A stretch of DNA of 64,000 nucleotides from an uncultured Maritimibacter sp. (GTDB lineage Bacteria > Pseudomonadota > Alphaproteobacteria > Rhodobacterales > Rhodobacteraceae): the NCBI GenBank assembly GCA_913063035.1, contig CAJXYS010000003.1, positions 1 through 64,000 on the forward strand, written 5' to 3'. Both the position numbers and the translations under genes were made by a program. A model generated the notes under the pieces. That model had not been told where the DNA came from, ran no database searches, and saw only the letters and a list, made by a program, of their open reading frames with translations. This document shows positions 34,953 through 45,532 of this stretch, one piece after another; positions within the stretch are counted from its first letter, which is position 1; the number at the start of each line of letters is the position of its first letter.

Positions 34953-35882
34953 ATGCTCGAACTGAACGCAAACGCCAGCGCCGCACCTGCCGGCGATCTC
35001 ATCAAGGACAGCACCGAGGCCACGTTCATGGCCGACGTAGTCGAGGCCAGCCAGGAGGTTCCGGTCATCGTCGATTTCTGGGCGCCCTGGTGCGGCCCCT
35101 GCAAATCGCTCGGCCCGCAGCTCGAGAAGGCCGTGCAGGAGGCCGGCGGCAAGGTCCGCATGGTCAAGGTCAATGTCGACGAGAACCAGCAGATCGCGGC
35201 CCAGCTGCGCATCCAGTCGATCCCGACCGTCTACGCCTTTTTCCAGGGCCAGCCGGTCGATGGCTTCCAGGGCGCGATCGGCCCGGCCGAAATCAAGCAG
35301 TTCGTGGACAAGCTGGCCGGCATGGCCGGCGGCGGCGCCGAGGGCGGCGAAGGCGACGGGCTGACCCAGGCCGTCGAGGCGGCCGAGCAGATGCTCGCCG
35401 AGGGCGCGGCCACCGATGCCGCGCAGACCTTCGCCGCGGTTCTCGGCGAGGACGACAAGAACGCCGCCGCCTATGGCGGGCTGGTGCGTGCCCATGTGGC
35501 GATGAACGATCTCGGCCAGGCCGAGGCGATCCTGAACGGCGCGCCGGCAGAGATCACCGACGCGCCCGAGATCGAGGCCGCGCGCGCCGCGCTCGATCTC
35601 GCCAAGCAGGCCGAAAACGCCGGGCCGGTCGACGAGCTGCGCGCGAAACTCGACGCGAATCCCGACGATCACCAGGCGCGGTTCGACCTGGCGACGGCGC
35701 TTCATGCCAAGGGGCAGACCGAAGACGCCGTGGACGAACTTCTGGAGCTTTTCCGCCGCGATCGCGAGTGGAACGGCGGCGCCGCCAAGGAGCAGCTCCT
35801 GACGATCTTCGACGCGCTGAAGCCGCAGGATCCGATCGTGCTGAAGGGCCGGCGGAAACTGTCCTCGATGATATTTGCCTGA
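34953..35882 (+). CDS. thioredoxin-TPR chaperedoxin (CnoX/YbbN type)
   Basis: A 309-residue protein with an N-terminal thioredoxin domain (about 15-125) and a C-terminal set of tetratricopeptide-like helices (about 135-300) joined by a glycine-rich linker. The active site W-C-G-P-C (C47, C50) is intact, while Escherichia coli YbbN/CnoX lacks the first cysteine, so this one should be redox-active. CnoX proteins hold clients and hand them to GroEL. It is followed 26 bases later by the LON-domain gene and the trm112-like gene, forming a small quality-control cluster. Confidence 0.9.
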   Translation: MLELNANASAAPAGDLIKDSTEATFMADVVEASQEVPVIVDFWAPWCGPCKSLGPQLEKAVQEAGGKVRMVKVNVDENQQIAAQLRIQSIPTVYAFFQGQPVDGFQGAIGPAEIKQFVDKLAGMAGGGAEGGEGDGLTQAVEAAEQMLAEGAATDAAQTFAAVLGEDDKNAAAYGGLVRAHVAMNDLGQAEAILNGAPAEITDAPEIEAARAALDLAKQAENAGPVDELRAKLDANPDDHQARFDLATALHAKGQTEDAVDELLELFRRDREWNGGAAKEQLLTIFDALKPQDPIVLKGRRKLSSMIFA

Positions 35883-35908
35883 CGGCCTGTGCGGGCTAGA
35901 CTCCAAGC

Positions 35909-36553
35909 ATGATGACCGCCGCGGATCTGCCCGACACGATCCCAGTTTTCCCGCTGCCGGGTGCGCTGCTGTTGCCGCGCGCCCGGTTGCCGCTGCATAT
36001 CTTCGAGCCCCGCTACCTGGCGATGCTCGACGATGCCCTCAAGACGTCGCACCGGCTGATCGGCATGGTGCAGCCCCAGGAGGTGCCGCAGGGCGGCGAG
36101 CCGCGGCTCCAACGGATCGGCTGCGCGGGTCGCGTGACCGCCTTCTCCGAAACCGAGGACGGGCGATACATGATCACGCTGACCGGCGTGTCGCGCTTCC
36201 GCGTTCGCGAAGAGGTCAACGGCTTCACCCCGTATCGGCGGGCCGAGATAGACTGGGCGGGCTTCGAGCGCGACCTCGGCGGCGCGGAGACCGACGCCGG
36301 CTTCGACCGTGACCGGCTGATGGACCTGCTGAACCGCTTTTTCCAGAGCGAGGGCCTCTCGACCGACTGGGACAGTCTCAGGGAAGCCGAGGACGAGCTG
36401 CTGATAAACTCGCTCTCGATGCTCTGCCCCTTCGACCCCGAGGAAAAACAGGCCCTGCTCGAGGCGCCCTGCCTCGGCACCCGGCGCGAGACGCTGGTCA
36501 CCCTGATCGAGTTCGCCCTGTATGGCGGGCGCGGCGAGGAGAAGCTCCAGTGA
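35909..36553 (+). CDS. LON substrate-binding-domain protein
   Basis: A 214-residue protein that is only the LON N-terminal substrate-binding domain: [13 protein letters not shown] near the start, then [10 protein letters not shown]. There is no AAA or protease domain. Stand-alone LON-like proteins are common in alphaproteobacteria beside thioredoxin-TPR genes; their role is unknown but a protein-quality function is suspected. Its stop codon overlaps the GTG start of the next gene (GTGA). Confidence 0.88.
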   Translation: MMTAADLPDTIPVFPLPGALLLPRARLPLHIFEPRYLAMLDDALKTSHRLIGMVQPQEVPQGGEPRLQRIGCAGRVTAFSETEDGRYMITLTGVSRFRVREEVNGFTPYRRAEIDWAGFERDLGGAETDAGFDRDRLMDLLNRFFQSEGLSTDWDSLREAEDELLINSLSMLCPFDPEEKQALLEAPCLGTRRETLVTLIEFALYGGRGEEKLQ

Positions 36554-36744
36554 CGGCGCCGGACGGGCCGCTCCACGACCGCAAGATGCTCGAGGCGCTG
36601 GTCTGCCCGCTGACCCAGGACGTGCTGCATTATGACGCCGAAGCACAGGAACTGGTCTCGGGCAAGGCGCGGCTGGCCTTCCCGATCCGGAACGGTATCC
36701 CCGTGATGCTGCTGGACGAGGCGCGGCGGCTCGACGATCGCTGA
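36550..36744 (+). CDS. Trm112-family (YcaR-like) small protein
   Basis: A 64-residue member of the Trm112/YcaR family: [10 protein letters not shown] followed by [20 protein letters not shown]. Bacterial members may activate or chaperone partner proteins as Trm112 does for methyltransferases. Only one of the zinc-binding cysteines (C19) is left, which is common in bacterial versions. GTG start, translationally coupled to the LON-domain gene. Confidence 0.88.
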   Translation: MTAPDGPLHDRKMLEALVCPLTQDVLHYDAEAQELVSGKARLAFPIRNGIPVMLLDEARRLDDR

Positions 36745-36765
36745 CCGGCCGCCGCGCGTTCGGGC

Positions 36766-37890
36766 CTAGCCGCCGTGACCGGCCCGCGCAAGGATGCGCA
36801 TCCGGCTTTCGAACTCTCCCCGGTCGACATAGCATCCGAGCAGGTGGCGATAGCCGGTCGACGGATCGAAGGCCGCGCGCCCGTGCAGGACGCGCCGGTT
36901 GTCGAAGACGACCATCTCGCCGGCCGAGAGTTTTAGCTCGACCGGGTATCTCGGATCTCGGGTCGCCGCCATGAACCGGCGATACGCCCGGTAATAGGGG
37001 CCGAGCACCTCCGGCGCCATGTCGAAGATCCCGGCGATATGGGCGTTGTAGCAGACCTCGCTGACCGCCCCGGTCTCGTCCAGCCGGATCACCGTCTGGC
37101 GCCGCCGTATATCGCAATCGTCGTCATGGAACCGGAACGGGATCGACACGGTCGACAGCAACGCGAAGGCGTCCGGATCGGCGGCGCGCAGATCCTCGGC
37201 GATCGCGACCCCGTCCGCGAAGACCGACCCGCCGCCCGCGGCCTCGTTGGCGAGGCAATGCAGGAACTGGAAGCCCGGCGGCAATTCCTGGTTGGGCAGA
37301 TCGGTATGGAGCGGCAGCGCATCGGCCGTGTAGGCGAGGTTGTTCGGATTGGGTTTCGACTTCACCTGGAAAGTGCGCCCGAAATTCGTCTCGCGCAGGA
37401 AGCCGATCCGGCGCGCGACCTCCTGCCCGGCTTCGGGCGAGTCCGCGAGGCCCTCGACGATGGAAAGCCCGGTGCGCCGTGTCTGGCGCAGCCAGTCCGC
37501 CAGCGCCGCGTCCGAGCGCAGCACCGCATCGGCCGCCACCCGCGGGATGCCGGCCGCCCCCATATCGGCGCGCCAGGGCAGGTAGGGCGTGTCGGCCGGG
37601 TCGTCGGCGGGCCGTCCCGGGCGGTTGGCACGGAGCCAGCCCGTGTCGAACCGGCTGGTATGGGCCTCGCCCGCCCAATCGATTTCCAGCACGCCCTCGC
37701 CGAGACGGACCGCCGCCGGCGACGCGTCCTCGGGAACGCTCAGAAGATCGAAGGCCCGCTCGCCCGTGTCGGGATGGAAGCCGCTCGGGCAGTTGTCGCG
37801 AAGCCAGATGAAGGGGAACTCCGTGCTGGTGCCGTCGTCCCAGCGCAGGGCGACGGTGCGCGCCTCGGCGCGAAGCGTTGCGTCGGTCAT
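36766..37890 (-). CDS. gamma-butyrobetaine-hydroxylase-like Fe(II)/2-oxoglutarate dioxygenase
   Basis: A 374-residue TauD/TfdA-fold dioxygenase with an N-terminal DUF971-type domain (about 1-90), as in gamma-butyrobetaine hydroxylase, the last step of carnitine synthesis. The Fe ligands are H195 and D197 (P-L-H-T-D-L-P) with H336 (V-L-H-G-R), and R in the following stretch binds 2-oxoglutarate. The zinc-binding cysteines usual for the N-terminal domain are mostly lost: only C34 remains in L-R-D-N-C-P-S-G-F-H. Carnitine-related or another trimethylamine substrate is likely. I chose the ATG at 37890 (AAAGGA upstream). Confidence 0.85.
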   Translation of the reverse strand: MTDATLRAEARTVALRWDDGTSTEFPFIWLRDNCPSGFHPDTGERAFDLLSVPEDASPAAVRLGEGVLEIDWAGEAHTSRFDTGWLRANRPGRPADDPADTPYLPWRADMGAAGIPRVAADAVLRSDAALADWLRQTRRTGLSIVEGLADSPEAGQEVARRIGFLRETNFGRTFQVKSKPNPNNLAYTADALPLHTDLPNQELPPGFQFLHCLANEAAGGGSVFADGVAIAEDLRAADPDAFALLSTVSIPFRFHDDDCDIRRRQTVIRLDETGAVSEVCYNAHIAGIFDMAPEVLGPYYRAYRRFMAATRDPRYPVELKLSAGEMVVFDNRRVLHGRAAFDPSTGYRHLLGCYVDRGEFESRMRILARAGHGG

Positions 37891-38101
37891 TGCAGGTCTT
37901 CCTTTGTACATGCCTTGGGGTCACGCGCGCCATACGGGCCCGCCGCGATCAGCCCGGCATGGGCGGCGGCCACCAGTTATGGGCCTTGGCATGAGGATGG
38001 CCGGGACACCGGCCGAGAACCGTGCACATGACACCGCCTCGCTTTGGACAGGGGAAGTCCAACGCAATTCGCGCAGCGGCGCAAGCCTTGGAAGCCCGTT
38101 T

Positions 38102-39328
38102 TCAGATGGCGCGACCCTGCATCAGGCGCGGCAGGTCGCCGGTCAGCCCGGCGGCTTCGCGGATGAACCGCCGGCGCAGGCCCGGCGCAGCGTTGACCGC
38201 GCCCAGCCCGATGTCGCGCGCGGCGCGCAGCAGCGGGTTGTCGTTGGAAAAGAGCCGGTTCACCAGGTCGGTGCCGATGGCCAGCGTCGTCGTGTCCCAG
38301 CGTCGCCATTGCTGGTAGCGCGCCAGCACGTTCGCCGCGCCGATATCCTCGCCCCGGCGGTGGGCCTCGACCAGAACCTGGGCCAGGGCGCCCACGTCGC
38401 GCAGCCCCAGGTTCAGCCCCTGCCCCGCGATGGGATGCACCCCGTGCGCCGCATCGCCGGCCAGCGCGACGCGGTCGGCCACGAAGCTGTTGGCGAGCGT
38501 CAGGCTGAGCGGGTAGGTAAAGCGCTCGCCCACCAGCGAAATCTCACCCAGGAAATCGCCGAACCGGGGACGCAGGATGTCCAGATACCGTTCGTCGGAA
38601 AGAGCGTTGATCGCCTCGGCCGCCCCGGTCGACTCGGTCCAGACGATCGAGGCGCGGTTGCCGGGCAGCGGCAGGATCGCAAGCGGGCCGGGCGGCATGA
38701 AGAACTGGTGCGCGGTGCCGTGATGGGGCCGTTCGTGCGCCACGGCGCAGACCAGCGCCGTCTGCCCGTAATCCCAGCCGGTGCGGGCGATCCCGGCGCG
38801 TGTGGCCGTGCCGCTGCGCCGCCCGTCACACCCGACCAGGATCCGCCCCGTTATCCGCCGCCCGTCGGCCAGCGTCACCGCGACGCCGGTCAGGTCGGTC
38901 TCCTGCGCGACGATCTCGGCCGGCGCGACCTGCGTGATGCGCTGTTCCGCCGCCATGGCGTCCAGCAGCGCGCGGCGCAGGTAGCGATCCTCGAGCATGT
39001 GGCCCATCGGGCCTTCCTCTATCTCGGCATGGTCGAAATGCAGGAACCAGGGCGCGGCCCCCGCGCCCGCACGGCCGTCGGTCACCTCGATATCGAGGAT
39101 CGGCTGGCTGTTTCCGGCCACCGCCGGCCAGACGTCCAGCGCGGATAACAGCCGCTGCGAGCCCAGCGCCAGCGCGTAGGCCCGGCCGTCGAAACCCGCG
39201 TCCGACCGGGTCTCGGCCGGAAGGGCGTCGATCAGGGTGACGCTCAGCCCCGCCCGGGCCAGCGCCAGTGCCAGCGCGGGGCCGTTCAACCCGCCACCGG
39301 CGATCACAATATCCGCGTCGCGTTCCAT
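38102..39328 (-). CDS. UbiH/UbiF-family FAD monooxygenase
   Basis: A 408-residue flavin monooxygenase of the ubiquinone-biosynthesis hydroxylase family. The FAD motif G-G-G-L-N-G is at about 11-16; the G-C-D-G-R-R-S region and the C-terminal G-D-A-A-H-G-V-H-P-I-A-G-Q-G-L-N-L-G-L-R-D motif are diagnostic. It is expected to hydroxylate the ubiquinone ring, at which position is not readable. The start is uncertain: ATG at 39328 fits the family, but its GGAGG is only one base away, so the ATG at 39364 remains possible. Divergent from the amidase gene. Confidence 0.88.
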   Translation of the reverse strand: MERDADIVIAGGGLNGPALALALARAGLSVTLIDALPAETRSDAGFDGRAYALALGSQRLLSALDVWPAVAGNSQPILDIEVTDGRAGAGAAPWFLHFDHAEIEEGPMGHMLEDRYLRRALLDAMAAEQRITQVAPAEIVAQETDLTGVAVTLADGRRITGRILVGCDGRRSGTATRAGIARTGWDYGQTALVCAVAHERPHHGTAHQFFMPPGPLAILPLPGNRASIVWTESTGAAEAINALSDERYLDILRPRFGDFLGEISLVGERFTYPLSLTLANSFVADRVALAGDAAHGVHPIAGQGLNLGLRDVGALAQVLVEAHRRGEDIGAANVLARYQQWRRWDTTTLAIGTDLVNRLFSNDNPLLRAARDIGLGAVNAAPGLRRRFIREAAGLTGDLPRLMQGRAI

Positions 39329-39414
39329 GCCTCCCAATATGCGCCCGCATTCCCGATTGTCCATCGGTCAGCCTGCCGCTACCGTCGCGCCATCACGGAA
39401 TACGGGGGGAGACG

Positions 39415-40749
39415 ATGTCGCAGGACTGGCTTTGGATGAGCGCAACCGATCTGGGCCGCGGGATCGGCGCCGGGGCGATCGATCCGGAACAGCTGACCGA
39501 AACCTATCTTTCCGCCATCGACGCTCACCCGTTCCGCGACCGGGTCTATGCCCGCGTCACCCATGACCGTGCCCGGGCGGAGGCCGCCGCGGCCGCCGCC
39601 CGCGCGAAATCGGGCCATCGGCTCGGCCCGCTCGACGGCGTGCCGGTGTCCTGGAAGGACCTGTTCGACACCGCCGGGGTCGAGACCGAGGCCGGGTCGG
39701 CGCTGCTGAAGGGGCGCATGCCGGTCGAAGACGCCGAGGTGCTGCGCAACGCCACCGCGGCGGGGCTCGTCTGCCTCGGCAAGACCCACATGTCGGAACT
39801 TGCCTTCTCGGGGCTCGGCTATAACCCGGTGACCGCCACGCCGCCCTGCGTCAACGACGAGAAGGCGGTTGCGGGCGGGTCGTCTTCCGGGGCGGCGGCA
39901 TCCGTCGCCTTCGGGCTGGCGGCGGCGGCGGTCGGCTCGGACACGGGCGGTTCTGTCCGCGTGCCGTCGGTCTGGAACGATCTCGTGGGGCTCAAGACCA
40001 CCTCGGGGCGGGTATCGCTGAACGGGGTCGTCCCGCTGGCCGAGAGCTTCGACACGGTGGGACCGCTCTGCCGCACGGTCGAAGACGCGGCCCAGATGCT
40101 CGGCGCCCTCGAGGGACGGCGCGCCCCGGACCTCGTCGACACCAGCCTGACCGGTCGCCGCTTCCTGGTGCTGGAAACCGAGGCGATGGAGGATCTGCGC
40201 GACGCGCCGGCGGCAGGCTTTGCGCAGGCGGTCGAGCGACTGGGCGCCGCCGGGGCGGTGATCGAGCGCGGCGAGATCGCGGAAGTGGCCGAGGCCGCGA
40301 CCATGTCCGCCATTCTTTTCGCAACCGAGGCCTACGGGACCTGGAAACACGCCATCGAGGCGACGCCGGGCCTGATGTTCCCCGAGATTCTCGAGCGTTT
40401 CCGGGGCGGCGCGCATTTCACCGGCGCGGATTTCGTCCATGCCTGGCAAAAGCTGCGCGCGCTTCGCGCGGCGTACGCGGAAAAGACCGCCGCCTATGAC
40501 GGGGTGCTGGTGCCGACCTGCCCGATCCTGCCGCCCGAGATCCGCCGGCTGGAACGGGACTCGGACTATTACAAGGCCGAGAACCTGATGACGCTCCGGA
40601 ACACGCGGATCGGCAACCTGATGGGCGTCTGCGCGCTGACGCTGCCCACCGGCGTGCCGTCCACCGGCGTGTCGATCATGTGCGCACCCATGTCGGAGGA
40701 CCGGCTGCTCCGGCTCGGGCAGGCGGCGGCCAGCGCCATGGCCCCCTGA
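39415..40749 (+). CDS. amidase-signature-family protein
   Basis: A 444-residue amidase-signature hydrolase. The Ser-cisSer-Lys triad is K81 (V-S-W-K-D), the cis-Ser in A-G-G-S-S-S-G (154-159) and the nucleophile S180 (D-T-G-G-S-V-R). The substrate cannot be assigned; the family includes acetamidases, aryl acylamidases and GatA, but no gatB or gatC is nearby, so GatA is unlikely. The ATG is preceded by GGGGGAG. It is divergent from the ubiH-like gene and precedes the aminotransferase gene by 129 bases. Confidence 0.88.
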   Translation: MSQDWLWMSATDLGRGIGAGAIDPEQLTETYLSAIDAHPFRDRVYARVTHDRARAEAAAAAARAKSGHRLGPLDGVPVSWKDLFDTAGVETEAGSALLKGRMPVEDAEVLRNATAAGLVCLGKTHMSELAFSGLGYNPVTATPPCVNDEKAVAGGSSSGAAASVAFGLAAAAVGSDTGGSVRVPSVWNDLVGLKTTSGRVSLNGVVPLAESFDTVGPLCRTVEDAAQMLGALEGRRAPDLVDTSLTGRRFLVLETEAMEDLRDAPAAGFAQAVERLGAAGAVIERGEIAEVAEAATMSAILFATEAYGTWKHAIEATPGLMFPEILERFRGGAHFTGADFVHAWQKLRALRAAYAEKTAAYDGVLVPTCPILPPEIRRLERDSDYYKAENLMTLRNTRIGNLMGVCALTLPTGVPSTGVSIMCAPMSEDRLLRLGQAAASAMAP

Positions 40750-40878
40750 GCCGCCGCGGCGCGAAAGACACAACAGCGCGACGCCGACGGGAACGGTCCG
40801 CCACGATGCTGGACCGGGCCGGTTTTGGGCTGTATCGTGAATGAAAAGGGGCACTTAGACCCCGGGCATGAGGCAGTG

Positions 40879-42060
40879 ATGGATTTTCCTGAGCGGTTTG
40901 CGAACCTGCCGGACTACGCGTTTCCGCGTCTGCGCGCGCTTCTCGACGGGCATGCGCCGGGCGGGGATGTGCTGCACATGTCCATCGGCGAGCCGAAACA
41001 CCCGTTCCCGGTCTGGGTCTCGTCGATCATCTCCGAATACGCCCACGAGTTCGGGAAATACCCTCCGAACGAGGGCACGCCGGAGCTGCGCGCGGCAATC
41101 GCGGGCTGGCTGCAGACCCGGTACGGCGTGACCGCCGCCCCCGACACGCAGGTCTTTCCGTTGAACGGCACCCGCGAGGGGCTCTTCAACGCCTGCCTGG
41201 CGCTTTGCCCCGAGACGAAGGGCGGCAAGACGCCGGTGGTGCTGATCCCGAATCCCTTCTACCAGGTCTACACGGTGGCCGCGCAGGCCGTGGGCGCCGA
41301 GCCCGTCTACCTGCCGGCGACCGCCGAAACCGGCTTCCTGCCCGACATCGCGGGCCAGCCGGCGGAGTTGCTGGACCGCACGGCCATCGTCTATCTCTGC
41401 TCTCCCTCGAACCCGCAGGGCGCGGTGGCGTCGCGCGCCTATTGGGCCGAGCTGCTGGCGCTGGCCGAGAAACACGATTTCCGCATCTTCGCCGATGAAT
41501 GCTATTCCGAGCTCTACCGCGGTGCGGCGCCCGCCGGCGCGATGCAGGTCGCGGCCGAGACCGGCGCCGATCCCGAGCGGGTGGTCGTGTTCCACTCGCT
41601 GTCGAAACGGTCCAACCTGCCGGGGCTGCGATCCGGTTTCGCAGCCGGCGGACCGGGCTGTATCGCCCGGATGCAGCAGCTCAGGGCCTATGCGGGCGCG
41701 CCGCTGCCCCTGCCGCTGCAGCGCGTGGCCGAGCGTGCCTGGGCCGACGAGGCCCACGTGGCGGCCAACCGCGCGCTCTACGGCGAGAAATTCGAGATCG
41801 CGGACGAAATTTTCGGCGACGTGCCGGGGTACCGCCCCCCCGGGGCCGGGTTCTTTCTGTGGCTGCCGGTCGCCGATGGCGAGGCCGCGACGCTCAAGCT
41901 CTGGCAGGAGACCGGGGTCCGGGTGCTGCCGGGCGCCTATCTCGGCCGCGATGCGTCCGGAGGCAACCCGGGGCAGGGTTTCATCAGGGTCGCCCTCGTG
42001 GCGCCCCGAGAGGATACACGGCGCGGATTGAAGGCAATCCGCCGCTGTCTTTACGCATAA
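40879..42060 (+). CDS. class I/II aminotransferase (succinyldiaminopimelate aminotransferase-like)
   Basis: A 393-residue fold-type I PLP aminotransferase. The PLP lysine is in [16 protein letters not shown]; the N-P-F-Y-Q-V-Y substrate loop and S-P-S-N-P-Q-G-A are typical of the DapC-like succinyldiaminopimelate aminotransferases of alphaproteobacteria. That would put it in lysine/peptidoglycan precursor synthesis, fitting its place before the division gene ftsK. Other aspartate-family activities are not excluded. GAGG precedes the ATG. Confidence 0.85.
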   Translation: MDFPERFANLPDYAFPRLRALLDGHAPGGDVLHMSIGEPKHPFPVWVSSIISEYAHEFGKYPPNEGTPELRAAIAGWLQTRYGVTAAPDTQVFPLNGTREGLFNACLALCPETKGGKTPVVLIPNPFYQVYTVAAQAVGAEPVYLPATAETGFLPDIAGQPAELLDRTAIVYLCSPSNPQGAVASRAYWAELLALAEKHDFRIFADECYSELYRGAAPAGAMQVAAETGADPERVVVFHSLSKRSNLPGLRSGFAAGGPGCIARMQQLRAYAGAPLPLPLQRVAERAWADEAHVAANRALYGEKFEIADEIFGDVPGYRPPGAGFFLWLPVADGEAATLKLWQETGVRVLPGAYLGRDASGGNPGQGFIRVALVAPREDTRRGLKAIRRCLYA

Positions 42061-42080
42061 GAACGAGGACAGGGCTGAAC

Positions 42081-44858
42081 ATGGCGTATCAGGCGAGGCA
42101 ACGCGACCCCCTTCTGGACAGCAACATGCAGGCTGCGCTGCAAAAGCGTGGCCTGGAACTGCTGGGTCTTCTCCTGATGGGAATCGGCGTTGCGCTGGGC
42201 CTGATGCTGGGCTCCTACGTGCCGGAAGACCCGAGCTGGCTCTCGGCCACGGACGCGCCGGCGCAGAACTGGCTCGGCCAGTTCGGGGCGACGGTGGCGA
42301 GCCCGCTCTACATTACCATCGGCTGGGGCGCCTGGGGGCTGGCCGGGCTGTTCGCCGGCTGGGGCCTGCGCTGCGTCCTGCACCGGGGCGAGGAGCGCGC
42401 GCTGTCGCGGGTGATCTTCGCGCCGATCGCCATCGCGGTCGCCTCGGTCTATGCCTCGACGCATGTGCCGGTCGCGGGCTGGACCCATTCCTTCGGCCTT
42501 GGCGGGCTGTTCGGGGACACGGTTCTCGGCGCCGCGCTGGGCCTGCTTCCCATCGACCCGGCGCTGGGCCTGAAGGCGCTGGCGGCGCTTTCGGGGATCG
42601 CGATGGTGGCGCTCGGTCTCTTCGTCCTCGGCGCCGACCGGGCGGAGCTGCGCGCGGGCGCGCGGTTTCTGCTGATCGGGGTCATCGTCACCTACACCGC
42701 GGCGCTCGCGCTTCTGCGGCGCCTCGGCCTGGTGACGGTGCAGGGGGCGGCGGCGCTCAAGGATCGCTACGCCGCGCAGCAGGCCGCGCGCGCGGCGGCG
42801 GACCCCGCGCTACACCGCGAACCGCGCGTCCGGCGCGCCGAACCCGTGATCGAGGCCCCGGAACCGGCCGATCCGCCAGAGGCGCCCCGGCGCAAACCGT
42901 CGCTGTTCGCCCGCGTGCCGCTGCTGGGCACGCGCGCCGCCGAACCGGAGCCGGAACTGATCGACGCGGACATCGACCCGGAGGCGGAAATCGACGCACC
43001 GAGCGACGAGCGGATCCGCGAAAAGATCAACGACGTCATCCGCAACCGCTCGCGCCGGGACCGGGTGATGGATATCCGGCAGCGCCAGGAACCGCCGGTT
43101 CAGACCGGCGACGCCGCACCCGGGGCCGACCTCGCGCCAGAGGACGAGACCCGGCCGCTCCACGCGGAACCCATGTTCGAGACGCCCGATCCCGACGCGG
43201 TCGCGGGCGACGCCACCGCCTATCCGCGGCCCCCGGCCGCGGAAAAGCGCAAGGTCGTGCAGGCCCCGGCGCGGAAAGCCGTCGCGCCCAGCAGCCAGGC
43301 CCGTGCCGAGGCGCAGCCGGCCTTCAGCTTCGAGGAAGACCCCGACGCCTACGAGGCGCCGCCGCTCTCGTTGCTGACCGCCCCCTCGACCGTGGTGCGC
43401 CAGCAGCTTTCGGACGAGGCGCTGGAAGAGAACGCCCGGATGCTGGAGAACGTGCTCGACGATTACGGCATCAAGGGCGAGATCGTCAGCGTGCGGCCCG
43501 GCCCGGTCGTCACCATGTACGAACTCGAACCCGCGCCGGGGCTGAAGGCCAGCCGCGTCATCGGGCTCGCCGACGATATCGCGCGGTCCATGTCCGCGCT
43601 CAGCGCCCGTGTTTCCACGGTTCCGGGACGTTCCGTCATCGGGATCGAGCTGCCCAACGCCCAGCGCGAGAAGGTGCTTCTGCGCGAAATCCTCTCCTCC
43701 CGGGATTTCGGAGACGGCAATCAGAGGCTCCCGCTTGCGCTGGGCAAGGACATCGGCGGCGGCGCCGTGGTCGCCAACCTCTCGAAGATGCCGCACCTGC
43801 TGATCGCGGGGACCACCGGCTCGGGCAAGTCGGTCGCCATCAACACCATGATCCTGAGCCTGCTCTACAAGCTGACGCCCGAGGAGTGCCGGCTGATCAT
43901 GATCGACCCGAAGATGCTGGAACTCAGCGTCTATGACGGTATCCCGCACCTGCTCTCGCCGGTGGTCACCGACCCCAAGAAGGCCGTGGTGGCGCTGAAA
44001 TGGGTCGTGGGCGAGATGGAGGAACGCTACCGCAAGATGTCGAAGATGGGCGTCCGCAACATCGAGGGGTATAACGGCCGCGTGCGCGACGCGCTGGCCA
44101 AGGGCGAGATGTTCCAGCGCACCGTGCAGACCGGCTTCGACGAGGAAACCGGCGAGCCGATCTTCGAGACCGAGGAATTCGCCCCCGAGACCATCCCCTA
44201 CATCGTCGTCATCGTCGACGAGATGGCCGACCTCATGATGGTGGCGGGCAAGGAGATCGAGGCCTGCATCCAGCGCCTCGCACAGATGGCGCGGGCCAGC
44301 GGCATCCATCTCATCATGGCCACCCAGCGCCCCTCGGTCGACGTCATCACCGGCACGATCAAGGCGAACTTCCCCACGCGGATCAGCTTCCAGGTGACCT
44401 CAAAGGTCGACAGCCGCACGATCCTGGGCGAGCAGGGAGCCGAGCAGCTGCTGGGCATGGGCGACATGCTCTACATGGCGGGCGGCGCGCGGATCACCCG
44501 CGTCCATGGGCCCTTCGTCTCGGACGAGGAAGTCGAGGAAGTCGTCCGCCACCTCAAGTCCTTCGGGTCGCCGGAATACGTGTCCGGCGTGCTGGAAGGC
44601 CCCGACGACGAGAAGGAAAGCGACATCGACCTGGTGCTCGGGCTGGGCGGCAACACGGATGGCGAGGATGCCCTCTACGACCAGGCGGTCGCGATCGTCG
44701 TCAAGGATCGGAAATGCTCGACCTCCTACATCCAGCGCAAGCTGGCGATCGGCTACAACAAGGCCGCGCGCCTGGTGGAGCAGATGGAGGAACAGGGGCT
44801 CGTCAGCCCAGCCAACCATGTCGGCAAACGCGAGATCCTCGTGCCCGAGCAGCAATAG
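42081..44858 (+). CDS. ftsK: DNA translocase FtsK
   Basis: A 925-residue FtsK. The N-terminus has four hydrophobic segments (about 23-44, 74-96, 115-133 and 165-200) that anchor it at the septum. A long acidic/Pro/Ala-rich linker (about 215-430) follows. The motor domain has Walker A G-T-T-G-S-G-K-S at about 577-584, Walker [11 protein letters not shown] and Q-R-P-S-V-D-V-I-T. The C-terminal gamma winged helix ([14 protein letters not shown]) reads KOPS sites. It coordinates chromosome segregation with division. It starts 20 bases after the aminotransferase stop. Confidence 0.97.
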   Translation: MAYQARQRDPLLDSNMQAALQKRGLELLGLLLMGIGVALGLMLGSYVPEDPSWLSATDAPAQNWLGQFGATVASPLYITIGWGAWGLAGLFAGWGLRCVLHRGEERALSRVIFAPIAIAVASVYASTHVPVAGWTHSFGLGGLFGDTVLGAALGLLPIDPALGLKALAALSGIAMVALGLFVLGADRAELRAGARFLLIGVIVTYTAALALLRRLGLVTVQGAAALKDRYAAQQAARAAADPALHREPRVRRAEPVIEAPEPADPPEAPRRKPSLFARVPLLGTRAAEPEPELIDADIDPEAEIDAPSDERIREKINDVIRNRSRRDRVMDIRQRQEPPVQTGDAAPGADLAPEDETRPLHAEPMFETPDPDAVAGDATAYPRPPAAEKRKVVQAPARKAVAPSSQARAEAQPAFSFEEDPDAYEAPPLSLLTAPSTVVRQQLSDEALEENARMLENVLDDYGIKGEIVSVRPGPVVTMYELEPAPGLKASRVIGLADDIARSMSALSARVSTVPGRSVIGIELPNAQREKVLLREILSSRDFGDGNQRLPLALGKDIGGGAVVANLSKMPHLLIAGTTGSGKSVAINTMILSLLYKLTPEECRLIMIDPKMLELSVYDGIPHLLSPVVTDPKKAVVALKWVVGEMEERYRKMSKMGVRNIEGYNGRVRDALAKGEMFQRTVQTGFDEETGEPIFETEEFAPETIPYIVVIVDEMADLMMVAGKEIEACIQRLAQMARASGIHLIMATQRPSVDVITGTIKANFPTRISFQVTSKVDSRTILGEQGAEQLLGMGDMLYMAGGARITRVHGPFVSDEEVEEVVRHLKSFGSPEYVSGVLEGPDDEKESDIDLVLGLGGNTDGEDALYDQAVAIVVKDRKCSTSYIQRKLAIGYNKAARLVEQMEEQGLVSPANHVGKREILVPEQQ

Positions 44859-44919
44859 ATCGCCGAAACGTGAGCGGGGGTCTGGTGCATCGGCCGGCCC
44901 GCGCCCATATGTTCACCCC

Positions 44920-45531
44920 ATGATGATGCTGCACCGCCTGAGCGCCGTTTTCCTCGCCGCCGTCCTGGCCCTGCCCGCGGCGGCCCAGGACAGGATCCCG
45001 CTGGCCGAGATCTCGCGCTACCTGAACGGGATCACGACCGCCGAGGCGGAGTTCACGCAGGTGAACGCCGACGGCTCGGTTTCCACCGGCACGCTTTACA
45101 TGCACCGCCCCGGGCGCATCCGCTTCGAGTATGACCCGCCGGCGCCGGCGCTGGTCATGGCCGGGGGCGGCACCGTCGCGATCTTCGACGCCAAGTCCAA
45201 CGTGGCGCCGGAACAATACCCGCTGCGGCGCACGCCGCTCTCGATCATCCTCGAGCGAGACGTGAATCTCGGGCGCTCGGACATGGTGGTGGCGCATGAA
45301 GGGGACGGGACGCGCACGGAAGTTGTCGCGCAGGATCCCGAACACCCGGAATACGGCAATATCCGGATGATCTTCACCGCGGATCCCGTGGAGCTGCGTC
45401 AATGGGTCGTGACCAACGAGGCCGGAACGGAGACCACCGTGATCCTCGGCGAGATGGAAACCGGCGCGGAGCTGTCCAGCCGGCTTTTCAGCATCGTGAC
45501 CGAGCTGCGCACCCGCGGCCTGACCGAGTGA
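44920..45531 (+). CDS. lolA: outer-membrane lipoprotein carrier
   Basis: A 203-residue LolA, the periplasmic carrier that takes lipoproteins from LolCDE to the outer membrane. The signal peptide ends near A-A-A-Q-D (about residue 23). The mature open beta barrel contains Y-L-N-G-I-T-T-A-E-A-E-F-T-Q, G-T-L-Y-M-H-R-P-G-R-I-R-F-E-Y and the hydrophobic P-L-S-I-I-L block. The triple ATG at 44920-44928 has only a weak ribosome-binding site. It lies 61 bases after ftsK, the common alphaproteobacterial order. Confidence 0.93.
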   Translation: MMMLHRLSAVFLAAVLALPAAAQDRIPLAEISRYLNGITTAEAEFTQVNADGSVSTGTLYMHRPGRIRFEYDPPAPALVMAGGGTVAIFDAKSNVAPEQYPLRRTPLSIILERDVNLGRSDMVVAHEGDGTRTEVVAQDPEHPEYGNIRMIFTADPVELRQWVVTNEAGTETTVILGEMETGAELSSRLFSIVTELRTRGLTE

Positions 45532-45532
45532 C

